A stretch of DNA of 64,000 bases. Origin: Strigamia acuminata (lineage: Eukaryota > Arthropoda > Chilopoda > Geophilomorpha > Linotaeniidae). The translations under genes and the position numbers were made by a program. Of the stretch, positions 35,733-49,723 are shown piece by piece. The notes under the pieces are model-generated. The model was not told the DNA's origin. It saw only the letters and a list, made by a program, of their open reading frames with translations, and searched no databases. Position 1 is the stretch's first letter. Each line of letters opens with the position of its first letter. The DNA is taken from contig OX442316.1 in NCBI GenBank assembly GCA_949358305.1, positions 558,001-622,000 on the forward strand. The letters run 5' to 3'.

Positions 35733-38700
35733 CAGTTGACTTAGCACAAACACCACAAGACCAATGTCTCTGAATGTTCAGAAATAGTGTTTAAACCTTA
35801 GTAGAAGGCTCCAATGTAAGTTTTAGAAACATCCAACCAATGATTTGGGAGAATAGACTTTGATCTCATCACAGTTGACTTAGCACAAACACCACAAGAC
35901 CAATGTCTCTGAATGTTCAGAAATAGTGTTTAAACCTTAGTAGAAGGCTCCAATGTAAGTTTTAGAAACATCCAACCAATGATTTGGGAGAATAGACTTT
36001 GATCTCATCACAGTTGACTTAGCACAAACACCACAAGACCAATGTCTCTGAATGTTCAGAAATAGTGTTTAAACCTTAGTAGAAGCCTTCAATGTAAGTT
36101 TTAGCAACATCCAAGCAATGATTTGGGAGAATAGACTTTTGATCTCATCACAGTTGACTTAGCACAAACACCACAAAACCAATGTCTCTGAATGTTCAGA
36201 AATAGTGTTTAAACCTTAGTAGAAGGCTCCAATGTAAGTTTTAGAAACATCCAACCAATGATTTGGGAGAATAGACTTTTGATCTCATCACAGTTGACTT
36301 AGCACAAACACCACAAGACCAATGTCTCTGAATGTTCAGAAATAGTGTTTAAACCTTAGTAGAAGGCTCCAATGTAAGTTTTAGAAACATCCAACCGATG
36401 ATTTGGGCGAATAGACTTTTGATCTCATCACAGTTGACTTAGCACAAACACCACAAGACCAATGTCTCTGAATGTTCAGAAATAGTGTTTAAACCTTAGT
36501 AGAAGGCTCCAATGTAAGTTTTAGAAACATCCAACCAATGATTTGGGAGAATAGACTTTGATCTCATCACAGTTGACTTAGCACAAACACCACAAGACCA
36601 ATGTCTCTGAATGTTCAGAAATAGTGTTTAAACCTTAGTAGAAGCCTTCAATGTAAGTTTTAGCAACATCCAAGCAATGATTTGGGAGAATAGACTTTTG
36701 ATCTCATCACAGTTGACTTAGCACAAACACCACAAAACCAATGTCTCTGAATGTTCAGAAATAGTGTTTAAACCTTAGTAGAAGGCTCCAATGTAAGTTT
36801 TAGAAACATCCAACCAATGATTTGGAAGAATAGACTTTTGATCTCATCACAGTTGACTTAGCACAAACACCACAAGACCAATGTCTCTGAATGTTCAGAA
36901 ATAGTGTTTAAACCTTAGTAGAAGGCTCCAATGTAAGTTTTAGAAACATCCAACCGATGATTTGGGAGAATCGACTTTTGATCTCATCACAGTTGACTTA
37001 GCACAAACACCACAAGACCAATGTCTCTGAATGTTCAGAAATAGTGTTTAAACCTTAGTAGAAGGCTCCAATGTAAGTTTTAGAAACATCCAACCGATGA
37101 TTTGGGAGAATCGACTTTTGATCTCATCACAGTTGACTTAGCACAAACACCACAAGACCAATGTCTCTGAATGTTCAGAAATAGTGTTTAAACCTTAGTA
37201 GAAGGCTCCAATGTAAGTTTTAGAAACATCCAACCAATGATTTGGGAGAATAGACTTTTGATCTCATCACAGTTGACTTAGCACAAACACCACAAGACCA
37301 ATGTCTCTGAATGTTCAGAAATAGTGTTTAAACCTTAGTAGAAGGCTCCAATGTAAGTTTTAGAAACATCCAACCAATGATTTGGGAGAATAGACTTTGA
37401 TCTCATCACAGTTGACTTAGCACAAACACCACAAGACCAATGTCTCTGAATGTTCAGAAATAGTGTTTAAACCTTAGTAGAAGCCTTCAATGTAAGTTTT
37501 AGCAACATCCAAGCAATGATTTGGGAGAATAGACTTTTGATCTCATCACAGTTGACTTAGCACAAACACCACAAAACCAATGTCTCTGAATGTTCAGAAA
37601 TAGTGTTTAAACCTTAGTAGAAGGCTCCAATGTAAGTTTTAGAAACATCCAACCAATGATTTGGAAGAATAGACTTTTGATCTCATCACAGTTGACTTAG
37701 CACAAACACCACAAGACCAATGTCTCTGAATGTTCAGAAATAGTGTTTAAACCTTAGTAGAAGGCTCCAATGTAAGTTTTAGAAACATCCAACCGATGAT
37801 TTGGGAGAATCGACTTTTGATCTCATCACAGTTGACTTAGCACAAACACCACAAGACCAATGTCTCTGAATGTTCAGAAATAGTGTTTAAACCTTAGTAG
37901 AAGGCTCCAATGTAAGTTTTAGAAACATCCAACCGATGATTTGGGAGAATCGACTTTTGATCTCATCACAGTTGACTTAGCACAAACACCACAAGACCAA
38001 TGTCTCTGAATGTTCAGAAATAGTGTTTAAACCTTAGTAGAAGGCTCCAATGTAAGTTTTAGAAACATCCAACCAATGATTTGGGAGAATAGACTTTTGA
38101 TCTCATCACAGTTGATTTAGCACAAACACCACAAGATCAATATCTCTGAACGTTCAGAAATAGTGTTTAAACCTTAGTAGAAGCCTTCAATATAAGTTTT
38201 AGCAACACCCAAGCATTAAATTTTGAAAAAAAAAATTTTGAGCTCATTTCACATCGCAGTTGACTTAGCACAAACACCACAAGACCAATGTCTCTGAATG
38301 TTCAGAAATAGTGTTTAAACCTTAGTAGAAGGCTCCAATGTAAGTTTTAGAAACATCCAACCAATGATTTGGGAGAATAGACTTTTGATCTCATCACAGT
38401 TGACTTAGCACAAACACCACAAGACCAATGTCTCTGAACGTTCAGAAATAGTGTTTAAACCTTAGTAGAAGGCTCCAATGTAAGTTTTAGAAACATCCAA
38501 CCAATGATTTGGGAGAATAAACTTTTGATCTCATCACAGTTGACTTAGCACAAACACCAAAAGACCAATGTCTCTGAATGTTCAGAAATAGTGTTTAAAC
38601 CTTAGTAGAAGCCTTCAATATAAGTTTTAGCAACACCCAAGCATTAAATTTTGAAAAAAAAATTTTGAGCTCATTTCACATCGCAGTTGACTTAGCACAA

Positions 38701-41700
38701 ACACCACAAGACCAATGTCTCTGAATGTTCAGAAATAGTGTTTAAACCTTAGTAGAAGCCTTCAATATAAGTTTTAGCAACACCCAAGCAATAAAATTTG
38801 AAAAAAAAATTTTGAGCTTATTTCACATCGCAGTTGACTTAGCACAAACACCACAAGACCAATGTCTCTGAATGTTCAGAAATAGTGTTTAAACCTTAGT
38901 AGAAGGCTCCAATGTAAGTTTTAGAAACATCCAACCAATGATTTGGGAGAATAAACTTTTGATCTCATCACAGTTGACTTAGCACAAACACCACAAGTTC
39001 AATGTCTCTGAATGTTTAGAAATAGTGTTTAAACCTTAGTAGAAGCCTTTAATATAAGTTTTAGCAACACCCAAGCAATAAATTTTGAAAAAAAAATTTT
39101 GAGCTTATTTCACATCGCAGTTGACTTAGCACAAACACCACAAGACCAATGTCTCTGAATGTTCAGAAATAGTGTTTAAACCTTAGTAGAAGGCTCCAAT
39201 GTAAGTTTTGGAAACATCCAACCAATGATTTGGGAGAATAGACTTTTGATCTCATCACAGTTGACTTAGCACAAACACCACAAGTCCAATGTCTCTGAAT
39301 GTTTAGAAATAGTGTTTAAACTTTAGTAGAAGCCTTCAATATAAGTTTTAGCAACACCCAAGCAATAAATTTTGAAAAAAAAATTTTGAGCTTATTTCAC
39401 ATCGCAGTTGACTTAGCACAAACACCACAAGACCAATGTCTCTGAATGTTCAGAAATAGTGTTTAAACCTTAGTAGAAGGCTCCAATGTAAGTTTTAGAA
39501 ACATCCAACCGATGATTTGGGCGAATAGACTTTTGATCTCATCACAGTTGACTTAGCACAAACACCACAAGACCAATGTCTCTGAATGTTCAGAAATAGT
39601 GTTTAAACCTTAGTAGAAGGCTCCAATGTAAGTTTTAGAAACATTCAACCGATGATTTGGGAGAATAGACTTTTGATCTCATCACAGTTGACTTAGCACA
39701 AACACCACAAGACCAATGTCTCTGAATGTTCAGAAATAGTGTTTAAACCTTAGTAGAAGGCTCCAATGTAAGTTTTAGAAACATTCAACCGATGATTTGG
39801 GAGAATAGACTTTTGATCTCATCACAGTTGACTTAGCACAAACACCACAAGACCAATGTCTCTGAATGTTCAGAAATAGTGTTTAAACCTTAGTAGAAGG
39901 CTCCAATGTAAGTTTTAGAAACATCCAACCAATGATTTGGGAGAATAGACTTTGATCTCATCACAGTTGACTTAGCACAAACACCACAAGACCAATGTCT
40001 CTGAATGTTCAGAAATAGTGTTTAAACCTTAGTAGAAGGCTCCAATGTAAGTTTTAGAAACATCCAACCAATGATTTGGGAGAATAGACTTTGATCTCAT
40101 CACAGTTGACTTAGCACAAACACCACAAGACCAATGTCTCTGAATGTTCAGAAATAGTGTTTAAACCTTAGTAGAAGCCTTCAATGTAAGTTTTAGCAAC
40201 ATCCAAGCAATGATTTGGGAGAATAGACTTTTGATCTCATCACAGTTGACTTAGCACAAACACCACAAGACCAATGTCTCTGAATGTTCAGAAATAGTGT
40301 TTAAACCTTAGTAGAAGGCTCCAATGTAAGTTTTAGAAACATCCAACCAATGATTTGGAAGAATAGACTTTTGATCTCATCACAGTTGACTTAGCACAAA
40401 CACCACAAGACCAATGTCTCTGAATGTTCAGAAATAGTGTTTAAACCTTAGTAGAAGGCTCCAATGTAAGTTTTAGAAACATCCAACCGATGATTTGGGA
40501 GAATCGACTTTTGATCTCATCACAGTTGACTTAGCACAAACACCACAAGACCAATGTCTCTGAATGTTCAGAAATAGTGTTTAAACCTTAGTAGAAGGCT
40601 CCAATGTAAGTTTTAGAAACATCCAACCGATGATTTGGGAGAATCGACTTTTGATCTCATCACAGTTGACTTAGCACAAACACCACAAGACCAATGTCTC
40701 TGAATGTTCAGAAATAGTGTTTAAACCTTAGTAGAAGGCTCCAATGTAAGTTTTAGAAACATCCAACCAATGATTTGGGAGAATAGACTTTTGATCTCAT
40801 CACAGTTGATTTAGCACAAACACCACAAGATCAATATCTCTGAACGTTCAGAAATAGTGTTTAAACCTTAGTAGAAGCCTTCAATATAAGTTTTAGCAAC
40901 ACCCAAGCATTAAATTTTGAAAAAAAAAATTTTGAGCTCATTTCACATCGCAGTTGACTTAGCACAAACACCACAAGACCAATGTCTCTGAATGTTCAGA
41001 AATAGTGTTTAAACCTTAGTAGAAGGCTCCAATGTAAGTTTTAGAAACATCCAACCAATGATTTGGGAGAATAGACTTTTGATCTCATCACAGTTGACTT
41101 AGCACAAACACCACAAGACCAATGTCTCTGAATGTTCAGAAATAGTGTTTAAACCTTAGTAGAAGCCTTCAATATAAGTTTTAGCAACACCCAAGCATTA
41201 AATTTTGAAAAAAAAATTTTGAGCTCATTTCACATCGCAGTTGACTTAGCACAAACACCACAAGACCAATGTCTCTGAATGTTCAGAAATAGTGTTTAAA
41301 CCTTAGTAGAAGCCTTCAATATAAGTTTTAGCAACACCCAAGCAATAAAATTTGAAAAAAAAATTTTGAGCTTATTTCACATCGCAGTTGACTTAGCACA
41401 AACACCACAAGACCAATGTCTCTGAATGTTCAGAAATAGTGTTTAAACCTTAGTAGAAGGCTCCAATGTAAGTTTTAGAAACATCCAACCAATGATTTGG
41501 GAGAATAAACTTTTGATCTCATCACAGTTGACTTAGCACAAACACCACAAGTTCAATGTCTCTGAATGTTTAGAAATAGTGTTTAAACCTTAGTAGAAGC
41601 CTTTAATATAAGTTTTAGCAACACCCAAGCAATAAATTTTGAAAAAAAAATTTTGAGCTTATTTCACATCGCAGTTGACTTAGCACAAACACCACAAGAC

Positions 41701-42238
41701 CAATGTCTCTGAATGTTCAGAAATAGTGTTTAAACCTTAGTAGAAGGCTCCAATGTAAGTTTTGGAAACATCCAACCAATGATTTGGGAGAATAGACTTT
41801 TGATCTCATCACAGTTGACTTAGCACAAACACCACAAGTCCAATGTCTCTGAATGTTTAGAAATAGTGTTTAAACTTTAGTAGAAGCCTTCAATATAAGT
41901 TTTAGCAACACCCAAGCAATAAATTTTGAAAAAAAAATTTTGAGCTTATTTCACATCGCAGTTGACTTAGCACAAACACCACAAGACCAATGTCTCTGAA
42001 TGTTCAGAAATAGTGTTTAAACCTTAGTAGAAGGCTCCAATGTAAGTTTTAGAAACATCCAACCGATGATTTGGGCGAATAGACTTTTGATCTCATCACA
42101 GTTGACTTAGCACAAACACCACAAGACCAATGTCTCTGAATGTTCAGAAATAGTGTTTAAACCTTAGTAGAAGGCTCCAATGTAAGTTTTAGAAACATTC
42201 AACCGATGATTTGGGAGAATAGACTTTTGATCTCATCA

Positions 42239-45049
42239 CAGTTGACTTAGCACAAACACCACAAGACCAATGTCTCTGAATGTTCAGAAATAGTGTTTAA
42301 ACCTTAGTAGAAGGCTCCAATGTAAGTTTTAGAAACATTCAACCGATGATTTGGGAGAATAGACTTTTGATCTCATCACAGTTGACTTAGCACAAACACC
42401 ACAAGACCAATGTCTCTGAATGTTCAGAAATAGTGTTTAAACCTTAGTAGAAGGCTCCAATGTAAGTTTTAGAAACATCCAACCAATGATTTGGGAGAAT
42501 AGACTTTGATCTCATCACAGTTGACTTAGCACAAACACCACAAGACCAATGTCTCTGAATGTTCAGAAATAGTGTTTAAACCTTAGTAGAAGGCTCCAAT
42601 GTAAGTTTTAGAAACATCCAACCAATGATTTGGGAGAATAGACTTTGATCTCATCACAGTTGACTTAGCACAAACACCACAAGACCAATGTCTCTGAATG
42701 TTCAGAAATAGTGTTTAAACCTTAGTAGAAGCCTTCAATGTAAGTTTTAGCAACATCCAAGCAATGATTTGGGAGAATAGACTTTTGATCTCATCACAGT
42801 TGACTTAGCACAAACACCACAAGACCAATGTCTCTGAATGTTCAGAAATAGTGTTTAAACCTTAGTAGAAGGCTCCAATGTAAGTTTTAGAAACATCCAA
42901 CCAATGATTTGGGAGAATAGACTTTTGATCTCATCACAGTTGACTTAGCACAAACACCACAAGACCAATGTCTCTGAATGTTCAGAAATAGTGTTTAAAC
43001 CTTAGTAGAAGGCTCCAATGTAAGTTTTAGAAACATCCAACCAATGATTTGGGAGAATAGACTTTGATCTCATCACAGTTGACTTAGCACAAACACCACA
43101 AGACCAATGTCTCTGAATGTTCAGAAATAGTGTTTAAACCTTAGTAGAAGCCTTCAATGTAAGTTTTAGCAACATCCAAGCAATGATTTGGGAGAATAGA
43201 CTTTTGATCTCATCACAGTTGACTTAGCACAAACACCACAAAACCAATGTCTCTGAATGTTCAGAAATAGTGTTTAAACCTTAGTAGAAGGCTCCAATGT
43301 AAGTTTTAGAAACATCCAACCAATGATTTGGAAGAATAGACTTTTGATCTCATCACAGTTGACTTAGCACAAACACCACAAGACCAATGTCTCTGAATGT
43401 TCAGAAATAGTGTTTAAACCTTAGTAGAAGGCTCCAATGTAAGTTTTAGAAACATCCAACCGATGATTTGGGAGAATCGACTTTTGATCTCATCACAGTT
43501 GACTTAGCACAAACACCACAAGACCAATGTCTCTGAATGTTCAGAAATAGTGTTTAAACCTTAGTAGAAGGCTCCAATGTAAGTTTTAGAAACATCCAAC
43601 CGATGATTTGGGAGAATCGACTTTTGATCTCATCACAGTTGACTTAGCACAAACACCACAAGACCAATGTCTCTGAATGTTCAGAAATAGTGTTTAAACC
43701 TTAGTAGAAGGCTCCAATGTAAGTTTTAGAAACATCCAACCAATGATTTGGGAGAATAGACTTTTGATCTCATCACAGTTGACTTAGCACAAACACCACA
43801 AGACCAATGTCTCTGAATGTTCAGAAATAGTGTTTAAACCTTAGTAGAAGGCTCCAATGTAAGTTTTAGAAACATCCAACCAATGATTTGGGAGAATAGA
43901 CTTTGATCTCATCACAGTTGACTTAGCACAAACACCACAAGACCAATGTCTCTGAATGTTCAGAAATAGTGTTTAAACCTTAGTAGAAGCCTTCAATGTA
44001 AGTTTTAGCAACATCCAAGCAATGATTTGGGAGAATAGACTTTTGATCTCATCACAGTTGACTTAGCACAAACACCACAAGTTCAATGTCTCTGAATGTT
44101 TAGAAATAGTGTTTAAACCTTAGTAGAAGCCTTTAATATAAGTTTTAGCAACACCCAAGCAATAAATTTTGAAAAAAAAATTTTGAGCTTATTTCACATC
44201 GCAGTTGACTTAGCACAAACACCACAAGACCAATGTCTCTGAATGTTCAGAAATAGTGTTTAAACCTTAGTAGAAGGCTCCAATGTAAGTTTTAGAAACA
44301 TCCAACCGATGATTTGGGAGAATCGACTTTTGATCTCATCACAGTTGACTTAGCACAAACACCACAAGACCAATGTCTCTGAATGTTCAGAAATAGTGTT
44401 TAAACCTTAGTAGAAGGCTCCAATGTAAGTTTTAGAAACATCCAACCGATGATTTGGGAGAATCGACTTTTGATCTCATCACAGTTGACTTAGCACAAAC
44501 ACCACAAGACCAATGTCTCTGAATGTTCAGAAATAGTGTTTAAACCTTAGTAGAAGGCTCCAATGTAAGTTTTAGAAACATCCAACCAATGATTTGGGAG
44601 AATAGACTTTTGATCTCATCACAGTTGATTTAGCACAAACACCACAAGATCAATATCTCTGAACGTTCAGAAATAGTGTTTAAACCTTAGTAGAAGCCTT
44701 CAATATAAGTTTTAGCAACACCCAAGCATTAAATTTTGAAAAAAAAAATTTTGAGCTCATTTCACATCGCAGTTGACTTAGCACAAACACCACAAGACCA
44801 ATGTCTCTGAATGTTCAGAAATAGTGTTTAAACCTTAGTAGAAGGCTCCAATGTAAGTTTTAGAAACATCCAACCAATGATTTGGGAGAATAGACTTTTG
44901 ATCTCATCACAGTTGACTTAGCACAAACACCACAAGACCAATGTCTCTGAACGTTCAGAAATAGTGTTTAAACCTTAGTAGAAGGCTCCAATGTAAGTTT
45001 TAGAAACATCCAACCAATGATTTGGGAGAATAAACTTTTGATCTCATCA
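42239..45049 (+). repeat. 2811-bp satellite duplication, copy 1
   Basis: This block matches 46913-49723 at an offset of 4674 bp. Shared landmarks are the unusual succession hybrid monomer then GTTCAATG (44081 and 48755), and the ten-A palindromic monomer (44622 and 49296). Upstream, the partner block is preceded by a B monomer where this one is preceded by A, which fixes the left edge. Confidence 0.75.
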
Positions 45050-45617
45050 CAGTTGACTTAGCACAAACACCACAAGACCAATGTCTCTGAATGTTCAGAA
45101 ATAGTGTTTAAACCTTAGTAGAAGGCTCCAATGTAAGTTTTAGAAACATCCAACCAATGATTTGGGAGAATAGACTTTTGATCTCATCACAGTTGATTTA
45201 GCACAAACACCACAAGATCAATATCTCTGAACGTTCAGAAATAGTGTTTAAACCTTAGTAGAAGCCTTCAATATAAGTTTTAGCAACACCCAAGCATTAA
45301 ATTTTGAAAAAAAAAATTTTGAGCTCATTTCACATCGCAGTTGACTTAGCACAAACACCACAAGACCAATGTCTCTGAATGTTCAGAAATAGTGTTTAAA
45401 CCTTAGTAGAAGGCTCCAATGTAAGTTTTAGAAACATCCAACCAATGATTTGGGAGAATAGACTTTTGATCTCATCACAGTTGACTTAGCACAAACACCA
45501 CAAGACCAATGTCTCTGAACGTTCAGAAATAGTGTTTAAACCTTAGTAGAAGGCTCCAATGTAAGTTTTAGAAACATCCAACCAATGATTTGGGAGAATA
45601 AACTTTTGATCTCATCA
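44482..45617 (+). repeat. Tandem pair of a 568-bp tetramer
   Basis: Copies lie at 44482-45049 and 45050-45617, each A, ten-A type B (148 bp), A, and A with GAACGTTC and AATAAAC. Related blocks elsewhere, such as that at 49156-49723, have only one copy, so this is a local gain. Confidence 0.85.
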
Positions 45618-46191
45618 CAGTTGACTTAGCACAAACACCAAAAGACCAATGTCTCTGAATGTTCAGAAATAGTGTTTAAACCTTAGTAGAAGCCTTCAAT
45701 ATAAGTTTTAGCAACACCCAAGCATTAAATTTTGAAAAAAAAATTTTGAGCTCATTTCACATCGCAGTTGACTTAGCACAAACACCACAAGACCAATGTC
45801 TCTGAATGTTCAGAAATAGTGTTTAAACCTTAGTAGAAGGCTCCAATGTAAGTTTTAGAAACATCCAACCAATGATTTGGGAGAATAAACTTTTGATCTC
45901 ATCACAGTTGACTTAGCACAAACACCACAAGTTCAATGTCTCTGAATGTTTAGAAATAGTGTTTAAACCTTAGTAGAAGCCTTTAATATAAGTTTTAGCA
46001 ACACCCAAGCAATAAATTTTGAAAAAAAAATTTTGAGCTTATTTCACATCGCAGTTGACTTAGCACAAACACCACAAGACCAATGTCTCTGAATGTTCAG
46101 AAATAGTGTTTAAACCTTAGTAGAAGGCTCCAATGTAAGTTTTGGAAACATCCAACCAATGATTTGGGAGAATAGACTTTTGATCTCATCA

Positions 46192-46912
46192 CAGTTGACT
46201 TAGCACAAACACCACAAGTCCAATGTCTCTGAATGTTTAGAAATAGTGTTTAAACTTTAGTAGAAGCCTTCAATATAAGTTTTAGCAACACCCAAGCAAT
46301 AAATTTTGAAAAAAAAATTTTGAGCTTATTTCACATCGCAGTTGACTTAGCACAAACACCACAAGACCAATGTCTCTGAATGTTCAGAAATAGTGTTTAA
46401 ACCTTAGTAGAAGGCTCCAATGTAAGTTTTAGAAACATCCAACCGATGATTTGGGCGAATAGACTTTTGATCTCATCACAGTTGACTTAGCACAAACACC
46501 ACAAGTCCAATGTCTCTGAATGTTTAGAAATAGTGTTTAAACTTTAGTAGAAGCCTTCAATATAAGTTTTAGCAACACCCAAGCAATAAATTTTGAAAAA
46601 AAAATTTTGAGCTTATTTCACATCGCAGTTGACTTAGCACAAACACCACAAGACCAATGTCTCTGAATGTTCAGAAATAGTGTTTAAACCTTAGTAGAAG
46701 GCTCCAATGTAAGTTTTAGAAACATCCAACCGATGATTTGGGCGAATAGACTTTTGATCTCATCACAGTTGACTTAGCACAAACACCACAAGACCAATGT
46801 CTCTGAATGTTTAGAAATAGTGTTTAAACTTTAGTAGAAGCCTTCAATATAAGTTTTAGCAACACCCAAGCAATAAATTTTGAAAAAAAAATTTTGAGCT
46901 TATTTCACATCG
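46192..46912 (+). repeat. 287-bp B+A dimer, two and a half copies
   Basis: B monomers carrying AAACTTTAG alternate with A monomers carrying GGGCGAATAG: 46192-46478, 46479-46765, then a final B monomer at 46766-46912. The final B is itself mosaic, having ACAAGACC at its start, where the other two have ACAAGTCC, but the same GTTTAG and AAACTTTAG later. Confidence 0.85.
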
Positions 46913-49723
46913 CAGTTGACTTAGCACAAACACCACAAGACCAATGTCTCTGAATGTTCAGAAATAGTGTTTAAACCTTAGTAGAAGGCTCCAATGTAAG
47001 TTTTAGAAACATTCAACCGATGATTTGGGAGAATAGACTTTTGATCTCATCACAGTTGACTTAGCACAAACACCACAAGACCAATGTCTCTGAATGTTCA
47101 GAAATAGTGTTTAAACCTTAGTAGAAGGCTCCAATGTAAGTTTTAGAAACATCCAACCAATGATTTGGGAGAATAGACTTTGATCTCATCACAGTTGACT
47201 TAGCACAAACACCACAAGACCAATGTCTCTGAATGTTCAGAAATAGTGTTTAAACCTTAGTAGAAGGCTCCAATGTAAGTTTTAGAAACATCCAACCAAT
47301 GATTTGGGAGAATAGACTTTGATCTCATCACAGTTGACTTAGCACAAACACCACAAGACCAATGTCTCTGAATGTTCAGAAATAGTGTTTAAACCTTAGT
47401 AGAAGCCTTCAATGTAAGTTTTAGCAACATCCAAGCAATGATTTGGGAGAATAGACTTTTGATCTCATCACAGTTGACTTAGCACAAACACCACAAGACC
47501 AATGTCTCTGAATGTTCAGAAATAGTGTTTAAACCTTAGTAGAAGGCTCCAATGTAAGTTTTAGAAACATCCAACCAATGATTTGGGAGAATAGACTTTT
47601 GATCTCATCACAGTTGACTTAGCACAAACACCACAAGACCAATGTCTCTGAATGTTCAGAAATAGTGTTTAAACCTTAGTAGAAGGCTCCAATGTAAGTT
47701 TTAGAAACATCCAACCAATGATTTGGGAGAATAGACTTTGATCTCATCACAGTTGACTTAGCACAAACACCACAAGACCAATGTCTCTGAATGTTCAGAA
47801 ATAGTGTTTAAACCTTAGTAGAAGCCTTCAATGTAAGTTTTAGCAACATCCAAGCAATGATTTGGGAGAATAGACTTTTGATCTCATCACAGTTGACTTA
47901 GCACAAACACCACAAAACCAATGTCTCTGAATGTTCAGAAATAGTGTTTAAACCTTAGTAGAAGGCTCCAATGTAAGTTTTAGAAACATCCAACCAATGA
48001 TTTGGAAGAATAGACTTTTGATCTCATCACAGTTGACTTAGCACAAACACCACAAGACCAATGTCTCTGAATGTTCAGAAATAGTGTTTAAACCTTAGTA
48101 GAAGGCTCCAATGTAAGTTTTAGAAACATCCAACCGATGATTTGGGAGAATCGACTTTTGATCTCATCACAGTTGACTTAGCACAAACACCACAAGACCA
48201 ATGTCTCTGAATGTTCAGAAATAGTGTTTAAACCTTAGTAGAAGGCTCCAATGTAAGTTTTAGAAACATCCAACCGATGATTTGGGAGAATCGACTTTTG
48301 ATCTCATCACAGTTGACTTAGCACAAACACCACAAGACCAATGTCTCTGAATGTTCAGAAATAGTGTTTAAACCTTAGTAGAAGGCTCCAATGTAAGTTT
48401 TAGAAACATCCAACCAATGATTTGGGAGAATAGACTTTTGATCTCATCACAGTTGACTTAGCACAAACACCACAAGACCAATGTCTCTGAATGTTCAGAA
48501 ATAGTGTTTAAACCTTAGTAGAAGGCTCCAATGTAAGTTTTAGAAACATCCAACCAATGATTTGGGAGAATAGACTTTGATCTCATCACAGTTGACTTAG
48601 CACAAACACCACAAGACCAATGTCTCTGAATGTTCAGAAATAGTGTTTAAACCTTAGTAGAAGCCTTCAATGTAAGTTTTAGCAACATCCAAGCAATGAT
48701 TTGGGAGAATAGACTTTTGATCTCATCACAGTTGACTTAGCACAAACACCACAAGTTCAATGTCTCTGAATGTTTAGAAATAGTGTTTAAACCTTAGTAG
48801 AAGCCTTTAATATAAGTTTTAGCAACACCCAAGCAATAAATTTTGAAAAAAAAATTTTGAGCTTATTTCACATCGCAGTTGACTTAGCACAAACACCACA
48901 AGACCAATGTCTCTGAATGTTCAGAAATAGTGTTTAAACCTTAGTAGAAGGCTCCAATGTAAGTTTTAGAAACATCCAACCGATGATTTGGGAGAATCGA
49001 CTTTTGATCTCATCACAGTTGACTTAGCACAAACACCACAAGACCAATGTCTCTGAATGTTCAGAAATAGTGTTTAAACCTTAGTAGAAGGCTCCAATGT
49101 AAGTTTTAGAAACATCCAACCGATGATTTGGGAGAATCGACTTTTGATCTCATCACAGTTGACTTAGCACAAACACCACAAGACCAATGTCTCTGAATGT
49201 TCAGAAATAGTGTTTAAACCTTAGTAGAAGGCTCCAATGTAAGTTTTAGAAACATCCAACCAATGATTTGGGAGAATAGACTTTTGATCTCATCACAGTT
49301 GATTTAGCACAAACACCACAAGATCAATATCTCTGAACGTTCAGAAATAGTGTTTAAACCTTAGTAGAAGCCTTCAATATAAGTTTTAGCAACACCCAAG
49401 CATTAAATTTTGAAAAAAAAAATTTTGAGCTCATTTCACATCGCAGTTGACTTAGCACAAACACCACAAGACCAATGTCTCTGAATGTTCAGAAATAGTG
49501 TTTAAACCTTAGTAGAAGGCTCCAATGTAAGTTTTAGAAACATCCAACCAATGATTTGGGAGAATAGACTTTTGATCTCATCACAGTTGACTTAGCACAA
49601 ACACCACAAGACCAATGTCTCTGAACGTTCAGAAATAGTGTTTAAACCTTAGTAGAAGGCTCCAATGTAAGTTTTAGAAACATCCAACCAATGATTTGGG
49701 AGAATAAACTTTTGATCTCATCA
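46913..49723 (+). repeat. 2811-bp satellite duplication, copy 2
   Basis: This is the partner of 42239-45049. After 49723 the array continues with the CACCAAAAG-marked B monomer. In copy 1 that monomer comes one extra 568-bp unit later, showing that the 568-bp tandem duplication arose after, or independently of, this larger one. Confidence 0.75.
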
